64,000 bases of DNA from Amycolatopsis tolypomycina (GTDB taxonomy: Bacteria > Actinomycetota > Actinomycetes > Mycobacteriales > Pseudonocardiaceae): positions 62,001-126,000 of the forward strand of contig NZ_FNSO01000004.1 of NCBI RefSeq assembly GCF_900105945.1, written 5' to 3'. Positions within the stretch are counted from its first letter, which is position 1; each line of letters begins with the position of its first letter. The position numbers and the translations under genes are program-made. A model generated the notes under the pieces. The model did no database searches and was not told where the DNA came from. It saw nothing but the letters and a program-made list of their open reading frames with translations. Shown here piece by piece: positions 1 through 8,251 of the stretch.

Positions 1-149
1 AGACGGCCTGGCACTGGTACCACGTGTACGGCGCGCTGGTGAAAAGCGCGGCCATGGGCGGATTCGTCGACGCGGACGGCACCTATCTGCTCGAAGCGGG
101 CGAGTCGATGTCGGTCACCGAACTGGCGAATATCCGGGCCCGTTTCTGA
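1..149 (+). CDS. C-terminal fragment of an unidentified protein
   Basis: The reading frame that starts at base 3 is open to a TGA at 147-149 and gives 48 residues ending in TELANIRARF. The start lies outside the window. The fragment has no signal or membrane segment and no motif I recognise. It converges on the GH105 gene with a gap of only 22 bases, so it may belong to the same sugar-catabolic locus, but this is position only. High GC at third positions supports real coding. Confidence 0.55.
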   Translation, partial: TAWHWYHVYGALVKSAAMGGFVDADGTYLLEAGESMSVTELANIRARF

Positions 150-171
150 GCCGGATTCGCCGACCGGGTGC

Positions 172-1248
172 TCACCCGGCCGAGCAGCCCTGCAGCCTGG
201 CGATTTCCTGGCCGGCCAGCAGGAACGCGCCCACGCCGTACGCGGCGGTGTCTTCCGGTCGCGCGGTGGCCGGGCGGTCGCCGACCGGCTGGACGTACCC
301 CACCAGGCCGCTCGGCTGCAGGGCTTTCGTGGACAGCGCCGTCCACGCCCTGTCCACCACCGGGCGGAAGCGCGCCGCGTCGAGGAGGCCAGCGTTGACG
401 CCCCAGCCGAGGCCGAACGCGAACAAGGCCGTGCCGCTGGACTCCGGGCCGCCGTGGTGCCACGGGTTCAGCAGGTCCGAGTTCCAGAAGCCGTCACGGC
501 GTTGCACGAGAGCCAGCGTCGAAGCCGTCTTCCGGTACACGCGCAGGTACTCCGGCCGCCGCGGGTCGTCGGCCGGCAGGACCTGGAGCACCTTCGTCAA
601 CGCCGCCAGGGCCCAGCCGTTGCCGCGTGACCAGAACACGCCGGATCCCTTGAACCGCGCGTCGCGGTACCAGAGGCCGGTGAACTCGTCGAACAGCTTG
701 CGCTCCGCCGAACGGAAGAGCTGGTCCATCGCGTCCGAATAGGACGGATCGTGGTCGATCAGGCTCATCCGCGCGAACGACGGCATCGCCATGTTCAGCG
801 CGTCGACGTAGTTCCAGTAGTCGCGGTGACCCGCCCGCACGGACGCCACCTCGTCGCGGATCCGCGTGCGGATCGAGTCCAGGGGGATTTCCGGGTGGAA
901 GTAGGTGTAGAGGTCCAGGTACGCCTCGCCCGCCGCCTGGTTGTCCGGGAAGAACGGCCGCTTCGGGTCTTCCGGGAGCAGGTAGGCGTTGGCCTGCGCC
1001 CACGGGTACGTCTTGTGGTTGGACTGGCCGGTGGTCCGGACCAGGGCCAGGTTGCCGACGTGGAACGTCGCGTTCTGCCAGTCCGGGGCGTCGAGGTTCG
1101 TCCCGTGGGTGACCCAGTAGTTGCCCGCCGACACCATCTCGCCGGAGATCGTGCAGGTCGCGGCGGCCGCCACCGGGGCGGTGAGGAGACTGCCCGCCAC
1201 CGCCGTGGCCGCGAGCACGCCGAAGCCGCGAATTCCCGGGAAACGCAT
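172..1248 (-). CDS. Secreted GH105 unsaturated rhamnogalacturonyl hydrolase
   Basis: Predicted to hydrolyse the unsaturated galacturonyl residue that pectate/rhamnogalacturonan lyases leave on oligosaccharides. The 358-residue product begins with a Sec-type signal (about residues 1-31, ending PVAAAATC). The (alpha/alpha)6-barrel hallmarks are visible: YVDALNMAMP, holding the Asp expected to be catalytic, and FWSRGNGWALAAL, the Trp-Arg-Gly cluster. I chose the ATG at 1248 because GAGGAG sits about 8 bases upstream; an upstream in-frame GTG at 1269 would translate the ribosome binding site. It is the last gene of a minus-strand operon with a sugar ABC transporter and a GntR regulator, 83 bases after the regulator. 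This suggests the enzyme trims outside the cell what the transporter imports. GH88 is the nearest alternative family. Confidence 0.85.
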   Translation of the reverse strand: MRFPGIRGFGVLAATAVAGSLLTAPVAAAATCTISGEMVSAGNYWVTHGTNLDAPDWQNATFHVGNLALVRTTGQSNHKTYPWAQANAYLLPEDPKRPFFPDNQAAGEAYLDLYTYFHPEIPLDSIRTRIRDEVASVRAGHRDYWNYVDALNMAMPSFARMSLIDHDPSYSDAMDQLFRSAERKLFDEFTGLWYRDARFKGSGVFWSRGNGWALAALTKVLQVLPADDPRRPEYLRVYRKTASTLALVQRRDGFWNSDLLNPWHHGGPESSGTALFAFGLGWGVNAGLLDAARFRPVVDRAWTALSTKALQPSGLVGYVQPVGDRPATARPEDTAAYGVGAFLLAGQEIARLQGCSAG

Positions 1249-1331
1249 GGAAAGCGTCCTCCTCAACACTCAGGGCGGCGGGCATCCGCCAGCGAGTGTT
1301 CGCGTTCCCGGTGGCCGTGTCAAGGTACCGA

Positions 1332-1970
1332 TCACCGGTACGCCGCAACGGTTTCCAGCAATCCGCGGGCCGCCGACTCGGCCCCTTCCGCGTTCTTCGC
1401 CAGCACCAGGGTCAGCACGCGGGAATGCGCGACGAGCGTGTCCGCCGGTTCGCCCTGCGCCCGCAGCGCGGCCACCACCGGCACCTGTAGCTGCGCGATC
1501 AGCGCGTTGCCCGACGCGCGGACCAGTGCCGCGTGGAACTGCGCGTCGGCGGCCCGGAAGGCCGCCGCGTCGACGGCGTCGGCCATCAGCGCGTACGCCG
1601 CCGCCATCGCGGCCAGTTCGTCGGGCCGCCGGTGCCGTGCGGCCATCCGCGCCGCCTGCGGTTCGATCGCCAGCCGCAGTTCGAACAGCTCGCGCAGGTG
1701 CTCGCGGCCGCCGGGACCGGCGACGCGCCAGGCGATGACGTCCGGGTCGATCGCGTCCCACGCCTCGGGCGGCAGTGTCCAGGTGCCCACCCGCGGCCGC
1801 GCGGTGACCATGCCCTTGGACTCCAGCACGCGCAACGCCTCGCGGACCACCGTGCGGGACGCCGAAAACCGGCGGCCGAGCTCCTCGGGGACGAGCGGCT
1901 GCCCGTCCCCGAGGACGCCTTCGACGATGAGCCTGCCCAGCTCGTCCACGATCCGGGCGTGGAGATTCAC
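1332..1970 (-). CDS. GntR-family (FadR subgroup) transcriptional regulator
   Basis: A 212-residue regulator. The N-terminal winged helix (residues 1-70) contains the GntR signature around RRFSASRTVVREALRVLESK, and an all-helical FCD-type effector domain follows (about 80-205). FadR-subgroup proteins usually sense a carboxylated metabolite such as a sugar acid, which fits a locus that releases unsaturated galacturonate; the ligand is inference. The GTG start at 1970 overlaps the permease stop as GTGA, so translation is probably coupled. It likely autoregulates the operon; a candidate site lies upstream of the binding-protein gene. The N-terminal extension possible in this frame runs back through the permease gene and is not coding. 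Confidence 0.9.
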   Translation of the reverse strand: MNLHARIVDELGRLIVEGVLGDGQPLVPEELGRRFSASRTVVREALRVLESKGMVTARPRVGTWTLPPEAWDAIDPDVIAWRVAGPGGREHLRELFELRLAIEPQAARMAARHRRPDELAAMAAAYALMADAVDAAAFRAADAQFHAALVRASGNALIAQLQVPVVAALRAQGEPADTLVAHSRVLTLVLAKNAEGAESAARGLLETVAAYR

Positions 1971-2992
1971 TCGGGCAGGCCGACGCGCCGTTCCCCGCTG
2001 CGCAGCTGCTGCAGCACGACCGCGATCACCAGCAGGGCACCGTGGGCGACGTTCTGCCAGAACGGGTTGATGCCCAGCCCGGACATGCCGTTGTCGAGCA
2101 CGCCGAGGATGATCACCGCGAGCACCGTCGAAATGATCGACCCGCGGCCGCCCTTGAGCATCGTGCCGCCGAGCGCCGCGCCGGTGACGGCCTGCAGCTC
2201 CAGGCCCTCGGAACCGGACGTCGGCTGCCCGGAGCCGGTGCGGGCGGTGATCAGCACGCCCGCGATCGCCGCGACCACGCCGACGAGCGCGTACACGCCG
2301 ATGATGTACCGGTTGATGTTGATGCCGGCCAGCCGCGCGGCCGTGTCGTTGCCGCCGATGGCGTAGACGTTGCGGCCGATGTCGGTGTACTTGAGCAGGA
2401 AGTGCAGTAGCGCCGCGACGATCAGGAACACCCACACCAGCGACGGCAGCCCGAGCACGGATCCCTTGGCCAGGAAGATGAACAGGTCGTCGCCGCCGGT
2501 GTAGCCCTGCGCCTTGCCGTCGGAGATCACCTGCGCGATGCCCTTGTACGTGGCCAGCATGGCCAGCGTCGCGACCACCGGGTTGACCCGGCCGAAGATG
2601 ATGATCATGCCGTTCACCAGGCCGCACAGGATGCCGACGCCGACCGCGGCGAGGATGCCGACCTCGGAGTTGCCGGTCGAGGTGAACACCATCGCCGAGA
2701 CGACCGACGCGAGCCCGGCCATCGAGCCGACCGAGATGTCCAGCGCGCCCAGGATGATCACCAGCGTCTGCACCAGGGCGAGCAGGCCCATGATGGTGAT
2801 CGCGCTGCCGATGAGCAGCAGGTTGTTGGTGCGGAAGAAGTTCTCGTTCAGGACGCTCAGCAGGATCACCAGCGCGATCAGCGTGATGATCAGGCTGGAG
2901 TTCTGCACGCCGATGCCGGTCAGCACCCGGCGTGCGGCGCTCGGCTGCGGCGGCGACGCAGGGGCCGAAGTTTCCTTGGTGGGAGTGCTCAT
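1967..2992 (-). CDS. Sugar ABC transporter permease (RbsC/XylH class)
   Basis: A 341-residue integral membrane protein with about 8-10 hydrophobic helices, the usual length for the ribose/xylose BPD_transp_2 family. The family segment GALDISVGSMAGLASVVSA and the ...LGGTMLKGGRGS loop that couples to the ATPase are readable. The first 25 residues are a hydrophilic Ala/Pro-rich cytoplasmic tail. Its ATG overlaps the ATPase stop (ATGA) and its stop overlaps the GntR start (GTGA). Together with the double ATPase and binding lipoprotein it forms one importer; the substrate is probably a pectin-derived sugar, judged from the neighbouring GH105 gene only. Confidence 0.93.
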   Translation of the reverse strand: MSTPTKETSAPASPPQPSAARRVLTGIGVQNSSLIITLIALVILLSVLNENFFRTNNLLLIGSAITIMGLLALVQTLVIILGALDISVGSMAGLASVVSAMVFTSTGNSEVGILAAVGVGILCGLVNGMIIIFGRVNPVVATLAMLATYKGIAQVISDGKAQGYTGGDDLFIFLAKGSVLGLPSLVWVFLIVAALLHFLLKYTDIGRNVYAIGGNDTAARLAGININRYIIGVYALVGVVAAIAGVLITARTGSGQPTSGSEGLELQAVTGAALGGTMLKGGRGSIISTVLAVIILGVLDNGMSGLGINPFWQNVAHGALLVIAVVLQQLRSGERRVGLPE

Positions 2993-4527
2993 GCGCCGAT
3001 CTCCTGGGCGTCGTCCACGGCTGGTTCGGTTTCGGGGATGGCGAGGGTCAGCACGGCTTCCTCGGTCGCTTCTTCGCGGCCGAGCTCGCCCGCGAGGCGC
3101 CCGGCACGCATGACGAGGATGCGGTCGGCCAGCGTCAGCACCTCGGGCAGGTCGGAGGAGATGACCAGCAGCGCGATGCCCTCCGCGGCCAGGCCGTCGA
3201 TGATCCGGTAGATCTCGGCCTTCGCGCCGACGTCGACCCCGCGCGTCGGCTCGTCGAGGATGAGCAGCTTCGGCCGCCGCGCGAGCCAGCGCGCGAGGAC
3301 CGCCTTCTGCTGGTTGCCGCCGGAGAGCTTGCGGACTTCCTGCTCCATCGACGGCGTCCGCACGCGAAGTTCGCGTACGTACTCCTCGACGAGCGCGCGT
3401 TCCTTCGCCCGCTTCACGACGCGAAAGCGGCGAAGCCGGTCGAGAACGGCGATGGAGACGTTGTCGCGTACGGACCGCTGCATGAGCAACGCGTCCGTCT
3501 TGCGCTCTTCGGGCGCGAAGCCGATACCCGCCTTCACGGCGTCACCCGGGTTGTGCGCGCGAAGCCGTTTGCCGTCGAGCTCGACGGTCCCCGACCGGAT
3601 CGGCAGGTCGCCGACGATCGCGCGGGCCAGCTCCGACCGCCCGGCGCCGACCAGCCCGGCCAGGCAGACGACCTCGCCCGCGCGGACCTGCAGGGAGATG
3701 CCGGTGACGTCGTCGGTCGTGACGTCGGCCAGCTGCAGCACGACGTCACCGGTGTCCTGCGTGGTCCGGCGTTCCAGGGTCGAGAGGTCGCGGCCGATCA
3801 TCATCCGGACCAGGCCGGCTTCGTCGGTCTCCGCGGCCCGCTGGACGCCGACGAGCTTGCCGTCGCGCAGCACCGCGACGCGGTCGGCGAGCCGGAAGAT
3901 CTCCTTCATCCGGTGCGAGACGTAGACGACCGCGACGCCGCTGTCGCGCAGCCGGCCGATCAGCCGGAACAGCGCCTCGACCTCGTGCTCCGACAGCGAC
4001 GACGTCGGCTCGTCGAACGCGATCACCTTCGGCGGCGTGGCCGCGGTGAGCACGCGCAGGATCTCGACGAGCTGGCGCTGCGCGGGGGAGAGGGCGACGC
4101 CGAGCGTCGCCGGGTTGAGGACGCCTTCGAAGCCGTACTCGGCGAGCGCGTCGTGCGTGGCCTTGGTGAGCGTGCGGCGGCTGAACACGCGCGCCTTCGC
4201 CGGGAGTTCGCCGACGAAGACGTTCTCCGCCACCGAAACGTGCGGGATGATCTCGGGTTCCTGGTAGATCACGCGCACCCCGGCGGCCATCGCCGCGCGC
4301 GGGGTGTCGAAGGCGACCTCGGTGCCGTCGAGGAGCAGCCGGCCGTCGTCCGGGCCCTGGTCGCCGGACAGCACGCGCAGCAGCGTCGACTTGCCGGCGC
4401 CGTTCTCGCCCATCAGGGCCAGGACTTCGCCGGCGCGGAACTCCAGGGAGACGTCGTCGAGGGCGGTGACACCGGCGAAGCGCTTGCCGATGCCCTCGAC
4501 GGCGAGCGCGGGAGGAGAGCTGGACAT
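2989..4527 (-). CDS. Sugar ABC transporter ATP-binding protein, two nucleotide-binding domains
   Basis: A 512-residue RbsA/XylG/MglA-type protein with two ABC domains. The N-terminal half has a full Walker A (GENGAGKST), signature LSPAQRQ and Walker B IAFDEPTSSLSEHE. The C-terminal half has the degenerate P-loop GLVGAGRSE normal for this family, signature LSGGNQQKAVLARWL and Walker B LILDEPTRGVD. It supplies energy for import through the permease encoded downstream (4-base overlap). A 30-bp perfect palindrome separates it from the binding-protein gene and may lower its expression relative to that lipoprotein. Confidence 0.95.
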   Translation of the reverse strand: MSSSPPALAVEGIGKRFAGVTALDDVSLEFRAGEVLALMGENGAGKSTLLRVLSGDQGPDDGRLLLDGTEVAFDTPRAAMAAGVRVIYQEPEIIPHVSVAENVFVGELPAKARVFSRRTLTKATHDALAEYGFEGVLNPATLGVALSPAQRQLVEILRVLTAATPPKVIAFDEPTSSLSEHEVEALFRLIGRLRDSGVAVVYVSHRMKEIFRLADRVAVLRDGKLVGVQRAAETDEAGLVRMMIGRDLSTLERRTTQDTGDVVLQLADVTTDDVTGISLQVRAGEVVCLAGLVGAGRSELARAIVGDLPIRSGTVELDGKRLRAHNPGDAVKAGIGFAPEERKTDALLMQRSVRDNVSIAVLDRLRRFRVVKRAKERALVEEYVRELRVRTPSMEQEVRKLSGGNQQKAVLARWLARRPKLLILDEPTRGVDVGAKAEIYRIIDGLAAEGIALLVISSDLPEVLTLADRILVMRAGRLAGELGREEATEEAVLTLAIPETEPAVDDAQEIGA

Positions 4528-4555
4528 GGTCGCCTTCCGTACGGCGGAGCCCCAT

Positions 4556-4585
4556 GGGGGGCACTTTCACGTGAAAGTGCCCCCC
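4556..4585. repeat. 30-bp perfect palindrome, copy 1 of a dispersed family
   Basis: The core is CACTTTCACGTGAAAGTG flanked by runs of six G and six C, so a 15-bp stem can form with no loop bases. It lies in the 72-base gap between the binding-protein gene and the ATPase gene of one operon. A second copy with the same core occurs at 35339-35366 between convergent genes. In the transporter operon it could act as a partial terminator or mRNA-stabilising structure that keeps binding-protein transcript in excess; that role is inference. Confidence 0.9.
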
Positions 4586-4599
4586 CCAGCGGGGTGCGG

Positions 4600-5625
4600 T
4601 CAGGTGCAGTTGACGCCGGCCTGCTTGTAGTTGTCCTTGTTGACGATCGTGGTCTTGGCGATCGTCTCGGCGGGCAGTTCCTTGCCGTTCTTGACCTTGT
4701 CGACCAGCACCTGGATCGCCGAGCGGCCGACCTCGGCGCCGGAGATGTAGAGCGCGGCCTTGTTGCCGGTGTCCTTGCCCGCGGCCCAGTCCTTGCAGTC
4801 GAGGTAGGCGCCGAGCCCGACGCCGATGATGTTGTTCGCCGCCACGCCGGAGTTGGCCAGCGCGGTGACCACGCCGGTCTCGTTCTCGTCGTTGCAGCCC
4901 CAGACGACCCAGTGCTTGACGCCCGGGTTGGAGCCGATCACCGCGCCGGAGCGGTTCTGGGCGTCGACGGGGGAGTTGTCGGTGCCGACGTCGATGACCT
5001 GGACGTCGGCACCGGCGGACTTGGCGAACGCGGCCTTCGCGGCGTTGACGCGGTCGGTGCAGACGGTGAGGTCCTGCTTGTAGGCGCTGATGATCTTCGT
5101 GTCGGCGGCGGCCCAGCCCGCGGCCTTGAACAGCTTCCCGGCCTCGGTGCCGACCGAGTCGCCCATCTGGCTGCCGTTGAAGCCGACGAACGGGGCCTTC
5201 GCGCCCGAGCCGTCCTTGATGACGTCGTCCGAGGCGATCAGCGGGATGCCCGCGCTCTTGGCCTTGTCGATCACCTGCGGGCCGATGGCCTGGTCGGGCA
5301 CGACGATGGCGACGCCGTTGGCGCCCTGCGCGACCGCGGCGTCGAGTTCGGTGATCGCCTTGTTGGCGTCCTGGCCGAGGTTGACCACCTTGAGCTCGAC
5401 GCCGAGTTCCTTCGCCTTCTCCTGCGCGCCCTGGGCCTGCTCGACGAAGTACTGCTGGTCACCCTGTTTCTGCAGGTAGTACAGGGTGATCTTGCCGTTG
5501 GCCGGCGCCTGCTGCTGCGGCGCCGCGGTGTCCTTTCCGGACGAGCAGGAGGCCAGCAGAGCTCCGGAAATCAAACAACAACCAACAACGCTCCAGGTCC
5601 GGAACCTGTGCGGGTATGTGGACAT
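4600..5625 (-). CDS. Sugar-binding lipoprotein of an RbsB-class ABC importer
   Basis: A 341-residue periplasmic-binding-protein-1/4-type protein. The signal peptide ends in a lipobox, GALLASC, so the mature protein should start at Cys27 and be membrane-anchored outside the cell. The body shows the type I fold pattern: QYFVEQAQGAQEKAKELGVE near the start, then GVAIVVPDQAIGP and VVWGCNDENETG. It is the first gene of the operon, followed by ATPase, permease, GntR and the secreted GH105 enzyme. The ligand is likely a mono- or oligosaccharide from pectin, inferred from that enzyme. The ATG at 5625 fits the signal peptide length. Confidence 0.92.
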   Translation of the reverse strand: MSTYPHRFRTWSVVGCCLISGALLASCSSGKDTAAPQQQAPANGKITLYYLQKQGDQQYFVEQAQGAQEKAKELGVELKVVNLGQDANKAITELDAAVAQGANGVAIVVPDQAIGPQVIDKAKSAGIPLIASDDVIKDGSGAKAPFVGFNGSQMGDSVGTEAGKLFKAAGWAAADTKIISAYKQDLTVCTDRVNAAKAAFAKSAGADVQVIDVGTDNSPVDAQNRSGAVIGSNPGVKHWVVWGCNDENETGVVTALANSGVAANNIIGVGLGAYLDCKDWAAGKDTGNKAALYISGAEVGRSAIQVLVDKVKNGKELPAETIAKTTIVNKDNYKQAGVNCT

Positions 5626-5943
5626 CGAGTGCTCCCCTGGGGGCCGAGGTCGAGTGGTTCGGGACGCTTCGCGAAGTGACTCGTATTACAAAACACCCCT
5701 TCGAGGAGCGTCAAGGCGCAGTTAGCGGAGCGAGACCTACTCTGCGTAGTTGCATCGTGGCAACCTCGGCCCTCATTTATCGTATTTTTTCGGGTCTGTC
5801 CTGCGCGTTGTCCGGTTTTGTCCTGTGCGAATGTTCTGATCGGTGTTGTCGACTGTGGTGGAAGTTTCATCGCGGATGTGGACGCCGTGGCTGTCCGATT
5901 CGCCCGGCTGGCAGGATGGCCGGACCACTCCTGAGGGGGACCG
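5626..5943. promoter_or_regulatory. Divergent control region between the sugar operon and capA-like gene
   Basis: 318 bases without a gene, noticeably more A+T-rich than the flanks (for example the T run near 5784). Two short inverted repeats stand out: CTTCGCGAAG near 5667 and GTTGC-N6-GCAAC at 5749-5764. Either could be the operator for the GntR protein of the operon, which must be transcribed leftwards from here. On the right, TTGTCC is repeated near 5809 and 5818. I could not fix -35/-10 boxes with confidence. Confidence 0.4.
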
Positions 5944-7071
5944 ATGACGAAGCACCGCGTCGCCGCGCTCGCCGGAGTCGCCGTCCTGGCGGCCGCCTGC
6001 AGCGGCCCGCCGCAGCAGCAGGGGCCGGCGCCGACGCCCTTCCCCGAGGCGGGCACCTCGAGTGCCGCCGCGCCCGAGGGGTCGTTCAGCGTCGTCGCCA
6101 CCGGTGACGTCCTGATCCACCCGGCGCTGACCGAGCAGGCCGAGGACGACGGCGGCGGGAAGATCGACTACCGGCCGCTGCTGGCCGGGATCAAGCCCCT
6201 GGTCTCCGGCGCCGACCTCGGGATCTGCCACCTCGAGACGCCGCTCGCGCCGGAAGGCGGGCCCTACAGCGGCTATCCGTCGTTCAGTGCGCCGCCGGAG
6301 ATCGCCGACGCGCTCAAGGACACCGGCTACGACACGTGTTCGACGTCGTCCAACCACACGATCGACCAGGGCGCCGAGGGCGTCACCCGCACCCTGGACA
6401 AGCTCGACGCCATCGGCGTCAAGCACACCGGCTCGGCGCGGTCGGCCGCCGAGGCCGCGAAGCCGCTGGTCATGGACGTCCACGGCGTCAAGGTCGCGCA
6501 GGTGTCGTACAGCTTCGGGTTCAACGGGATCAAGGTGCCGGCCGGGAAACCGTGGCTGGCCAACCAGATCGACGTCGAAGACGTGCTGTCGGCCGCGAAG
6601 AAGGCGAAGCAGGCCGGCGCGCAGGTCGTGATCGCGAGCCTGCACTGGGGCGTGGAGTACCAGCACGACCCGACGGCCGAACAGCGTTCGCAGGCCAAGA
6701 AGATCCTCGCGTCGGACGACGTCGACCTGATCGTCGGCCACCACGCGCACGTGGTCCAGCCGTTCGAGAAGATCGGCGACAAGTGGGTGGCCTACGGTCT
6801 CGGCAACAGCGTCGCCCGCCATTCGGAACCCAAGGGAGACACGGAGGAAGGCGCGGCGGCCCGCTTCCGCTTCGTCCGCGACGGCGACCGCTGGAAGGTC
6901 GACAAGGCCGAGTACGTCCCGACCCTGGTCCGCCTCGAAGCCCCGATCCGCCTGATCGACTTGTCGACATCCCCGCCGTCCGCCGCGGTCACCAAGGCCC
7001 TCCGCAACACGGACAAGAACATCCTGAGCCTCGGAGCCGACAAGTCCGGCCTCACCCGCCCCGGCCCGTAG
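5944..7071 (+). CDS. CapA-family lipoprotein (PGA-cap metallophosphatase fold)
   Basis: A 375-residue exported protein with lipobox LAAAC, so it is lipid-anchored. The PGA_cap/CapA domain spans about residues 45-345. Metal-ligand motifs of the calcineurin-like fold are present: ATGDVLIHP, the SSNHTIDQG Asn-His pair, ASLHWGVEY, and GHHAHVVQPFE. Bacillus CapA acts in poly-gamma-glutamate export, but the actinobacterial members are mostly uncharacterised cell-envelope hydrolases, so a capsule role is not implied. A GAGGGGGA ribosome binding site lies 4 bases before the ATG. It converges on the polyprenyl synthase gene across a 21-bp repeat array. Confidence 0.88.
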   Translation: MTKHRVAALAGVAVLAAACSGPPQQQGPAPTPFPEAGTSSAAAPEGSFSVVATGDVLIHPALTEQAEDDGGGKIDYRPLLAGIKPLVSGADLGICHLETPLAPEGGPYSGYPSFSAPPEIADALKDTGYDTCSTSSNHTIDQGAEGVTRTLDKLDAIGVKHTGSARSAAEAAKPLVMDVHGVKVAQVSYSFGFNGIKVPAGKPWLANQIDVEDVLSAAKKAKQAGAQVVIASLHWGVEYQHDPTAEQRSQAKKILASDDVDLIVGHHAHVVQPFEKIGDKWVAYGLGNSVARHSEPKGDTEEGAAARFRFVRDGDRWKVDKAEYVPTLVRLEAPIRLIDLSTSPPSAAVTKALRNTDKNILSLGADKSGLTRPGP

Positions 7072-7079
7072 CCGTAACT

Positions 7080-7230
7080 CGCGTGATTGCGGAGTCGACA
7101 CGCGTGTTTAAAGGGTCGACACGCGTGATCGAAGGGTCGACACGCCGGCACCGGGCCTGCTACGGCGTGTCGACCCTCCAATCACGTGAGTTGGCGTTCT
7201 GATCACGCGAGTTGGCGCTTCGATCACGGG
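7080..7230. repeat. Inverted arrays of a 21-bp unit, copy 1
   Basis: Three head-to-tail 21-bp units (core CGCGTGATCGAAGGGTCGAC) at 7080-7142 are followed by a 25-base centre and three units in the opposite orientation (7168-7230). The innermost arms, GGGTCGACACGCC and GGCGTGTCGACCC, pair perfectly over 13 bp around a 17-base loop, and pairing continues outwards with mismatches. The array fills the gap between the convergent capA-like and encapsulin operons, so it can terminate transcription both ways. The last unit runs up to the stop codon of the polyprenyl synthase gene. A related array is at 27013-27150. Confidence 0.9.
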
Positions 7231-7231
7231 G

Positions 7232-8251
7232 TCAGTGGGTGCGGGTGGTGATCAGGCGGGCCAGGGACGCCAGTTCGGCGGTGGCTCGGGAGGGTGGGGC
7301 GGCTGCGGTGAGTTCGCGGAGGGCCTTGGCCAGCAAGGCTTCCGCCTGGGCCTGGCTCCACTGGCGGCCGCCCGCGGCCTCGACGAGCGTGGCCGCGTGG
7401 GCCAGCTCGGTCTCGGCCAGCGGTTCGCGGCGGGCGTAGAGCGCGGCGAGGTCGGCGCCGGCCGTCGTGCCGGAACACAGGGCCGTCACCACGGGCAGGG
7501 ACTTCTTGCGGTTCTGCAGGTCCGAGTACACCGGCTTGCCGGTGACGGCCGGGTCGCCCCAGATGCCGAGCAGGTCGTCGACGTGCTGGAACGCCAGGCC
7601 CACCGCGCGGCCGAACGCGCCGAACCGGTCGTCGCCGGCCGGTCCGACGGCCGCGCCGAGTGCGCACGCCGCGCCCAGCAGGGCCGCCGTCTTGCCCTCC
7701 GCCATGCGCACGCACTCGCCGGGGGTGACGTCGTCGCGTTGCTCGAAGTCGAGGTCCGCCGCCTGGCCTTCGAGCAGGGCCAGCGTCGCCGCCGACAGCA
7801 GCCGCGCGTTCGCCGCCCCGCTCGGCGCCAGCACCTCGAACGCCAGGCTCAGCAACGCGTCCCCGGCCAGGATCGCCGGCCCGGTGCCGAACACCGTCCA
7901 CGCCGTCGCGCGGTGCCGCCGGGTCGTGTCGCCGTCCATGACGTCGTCGTGCAGCAGCGAGAAGTTGTGCACCAGCTCGACCGCGACGGCGGCGGGAACC
8001 GCGTCGGCGCCCGCACCGCCCGCGGCTTCCGCGCACAGCAGCACCAACGCCGGCCGCAGCGCCTTGCCGCCATCGGCCACGGCCGCGCGCCCGTGGGCGT
8101 CCTGCCAGCCGAAGTGGTAGGCGGCGACCCGCCGCGTCGCGTCCGGCAGGCGCTGGGCCGCCGCCCGCAGTGCCGGGTCGACGAGGCTCTTGCTCCACGC
8201 GAGGACCTCGGCGAGGGGACGCGCCGCGGTGCGCGTGTTCATCGTGGTCAT
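7232..8251 (-). CDS. Polyprenyl diphosphate synthase, probable encapsulin cargo
   Basis: A 339-residue trans-isoprenyl diphosphate synthase that should condense isopentenyl diphosphate with allylic diphosphates to C15-C20 or longer products. The first Asp-rich motif is HDDVMDGD (about residues 101-108, a full DDxxD). The second is FQHVDDLLGIWGD (about 222-233), where the usual third Asp is Gly. GKALRP and KKSLPVV are the substrate-binding lysine regions. Its ATG shares one base with the stop of the upstream shell gene (TGATG), so it is translated with the encapsulin operon. Polyprenyl transferases are a known cargo class of Family 2 encapsulins. It lacks the long disordered N-terminal extension seen on many Family 2 cargos; a separate peptide gene in this operon may supply that function. 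Confidence 0.9.
   Translation of the reverse strand: MTTMNTRTAARPLAEVLAWSKSLVDPALRAAAQRLPDATRRVAAYHFGWQDAHGRAAVADGGKALRPALVLLCAEAAGGAGADAVPAAVAVELVHNFSLLHDDVMDGDTTRRHRATAWTVFGTGPAILAGDALLSLAFEVLAPSGAANARLLSAATLALLEGQAADLDFEQRDDVTPGECVRMAEGKTAALLGAACALGAAVGPAGDDRFGAFGRAVGLAFQHVDDLLGIWGDPAVTGKPVYSDLQNRKKSLPVVTALCSGTTAGADLAALYARREPLAETELAHAATLVEAAGGRQWSQAQAEALLAKALRELTAAAPPSRATAELASLARLITTRTH

Noticed and set aside
2932..5679. 915-codon open frame on the plus strand across the sugar transporter operon
   Set aside because: Low-complexity Arg/Asp/Val composition typical of an antisense frame in GC-rich DNA; the minus-strand transporter genes explain the region.
5944..7071. Capsule (poly-gamma-glutamate) locus
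   Set aside because: Only the CapA-like protein is present. CapB and CapC genes are absent, so the single protein does not define a capsule operon.
7080..7230. CRISPR array
   Set aside because: The 21-bp units are contiguous, with no unique spacers, reverse orientation midway, and no cas genes are nearby.
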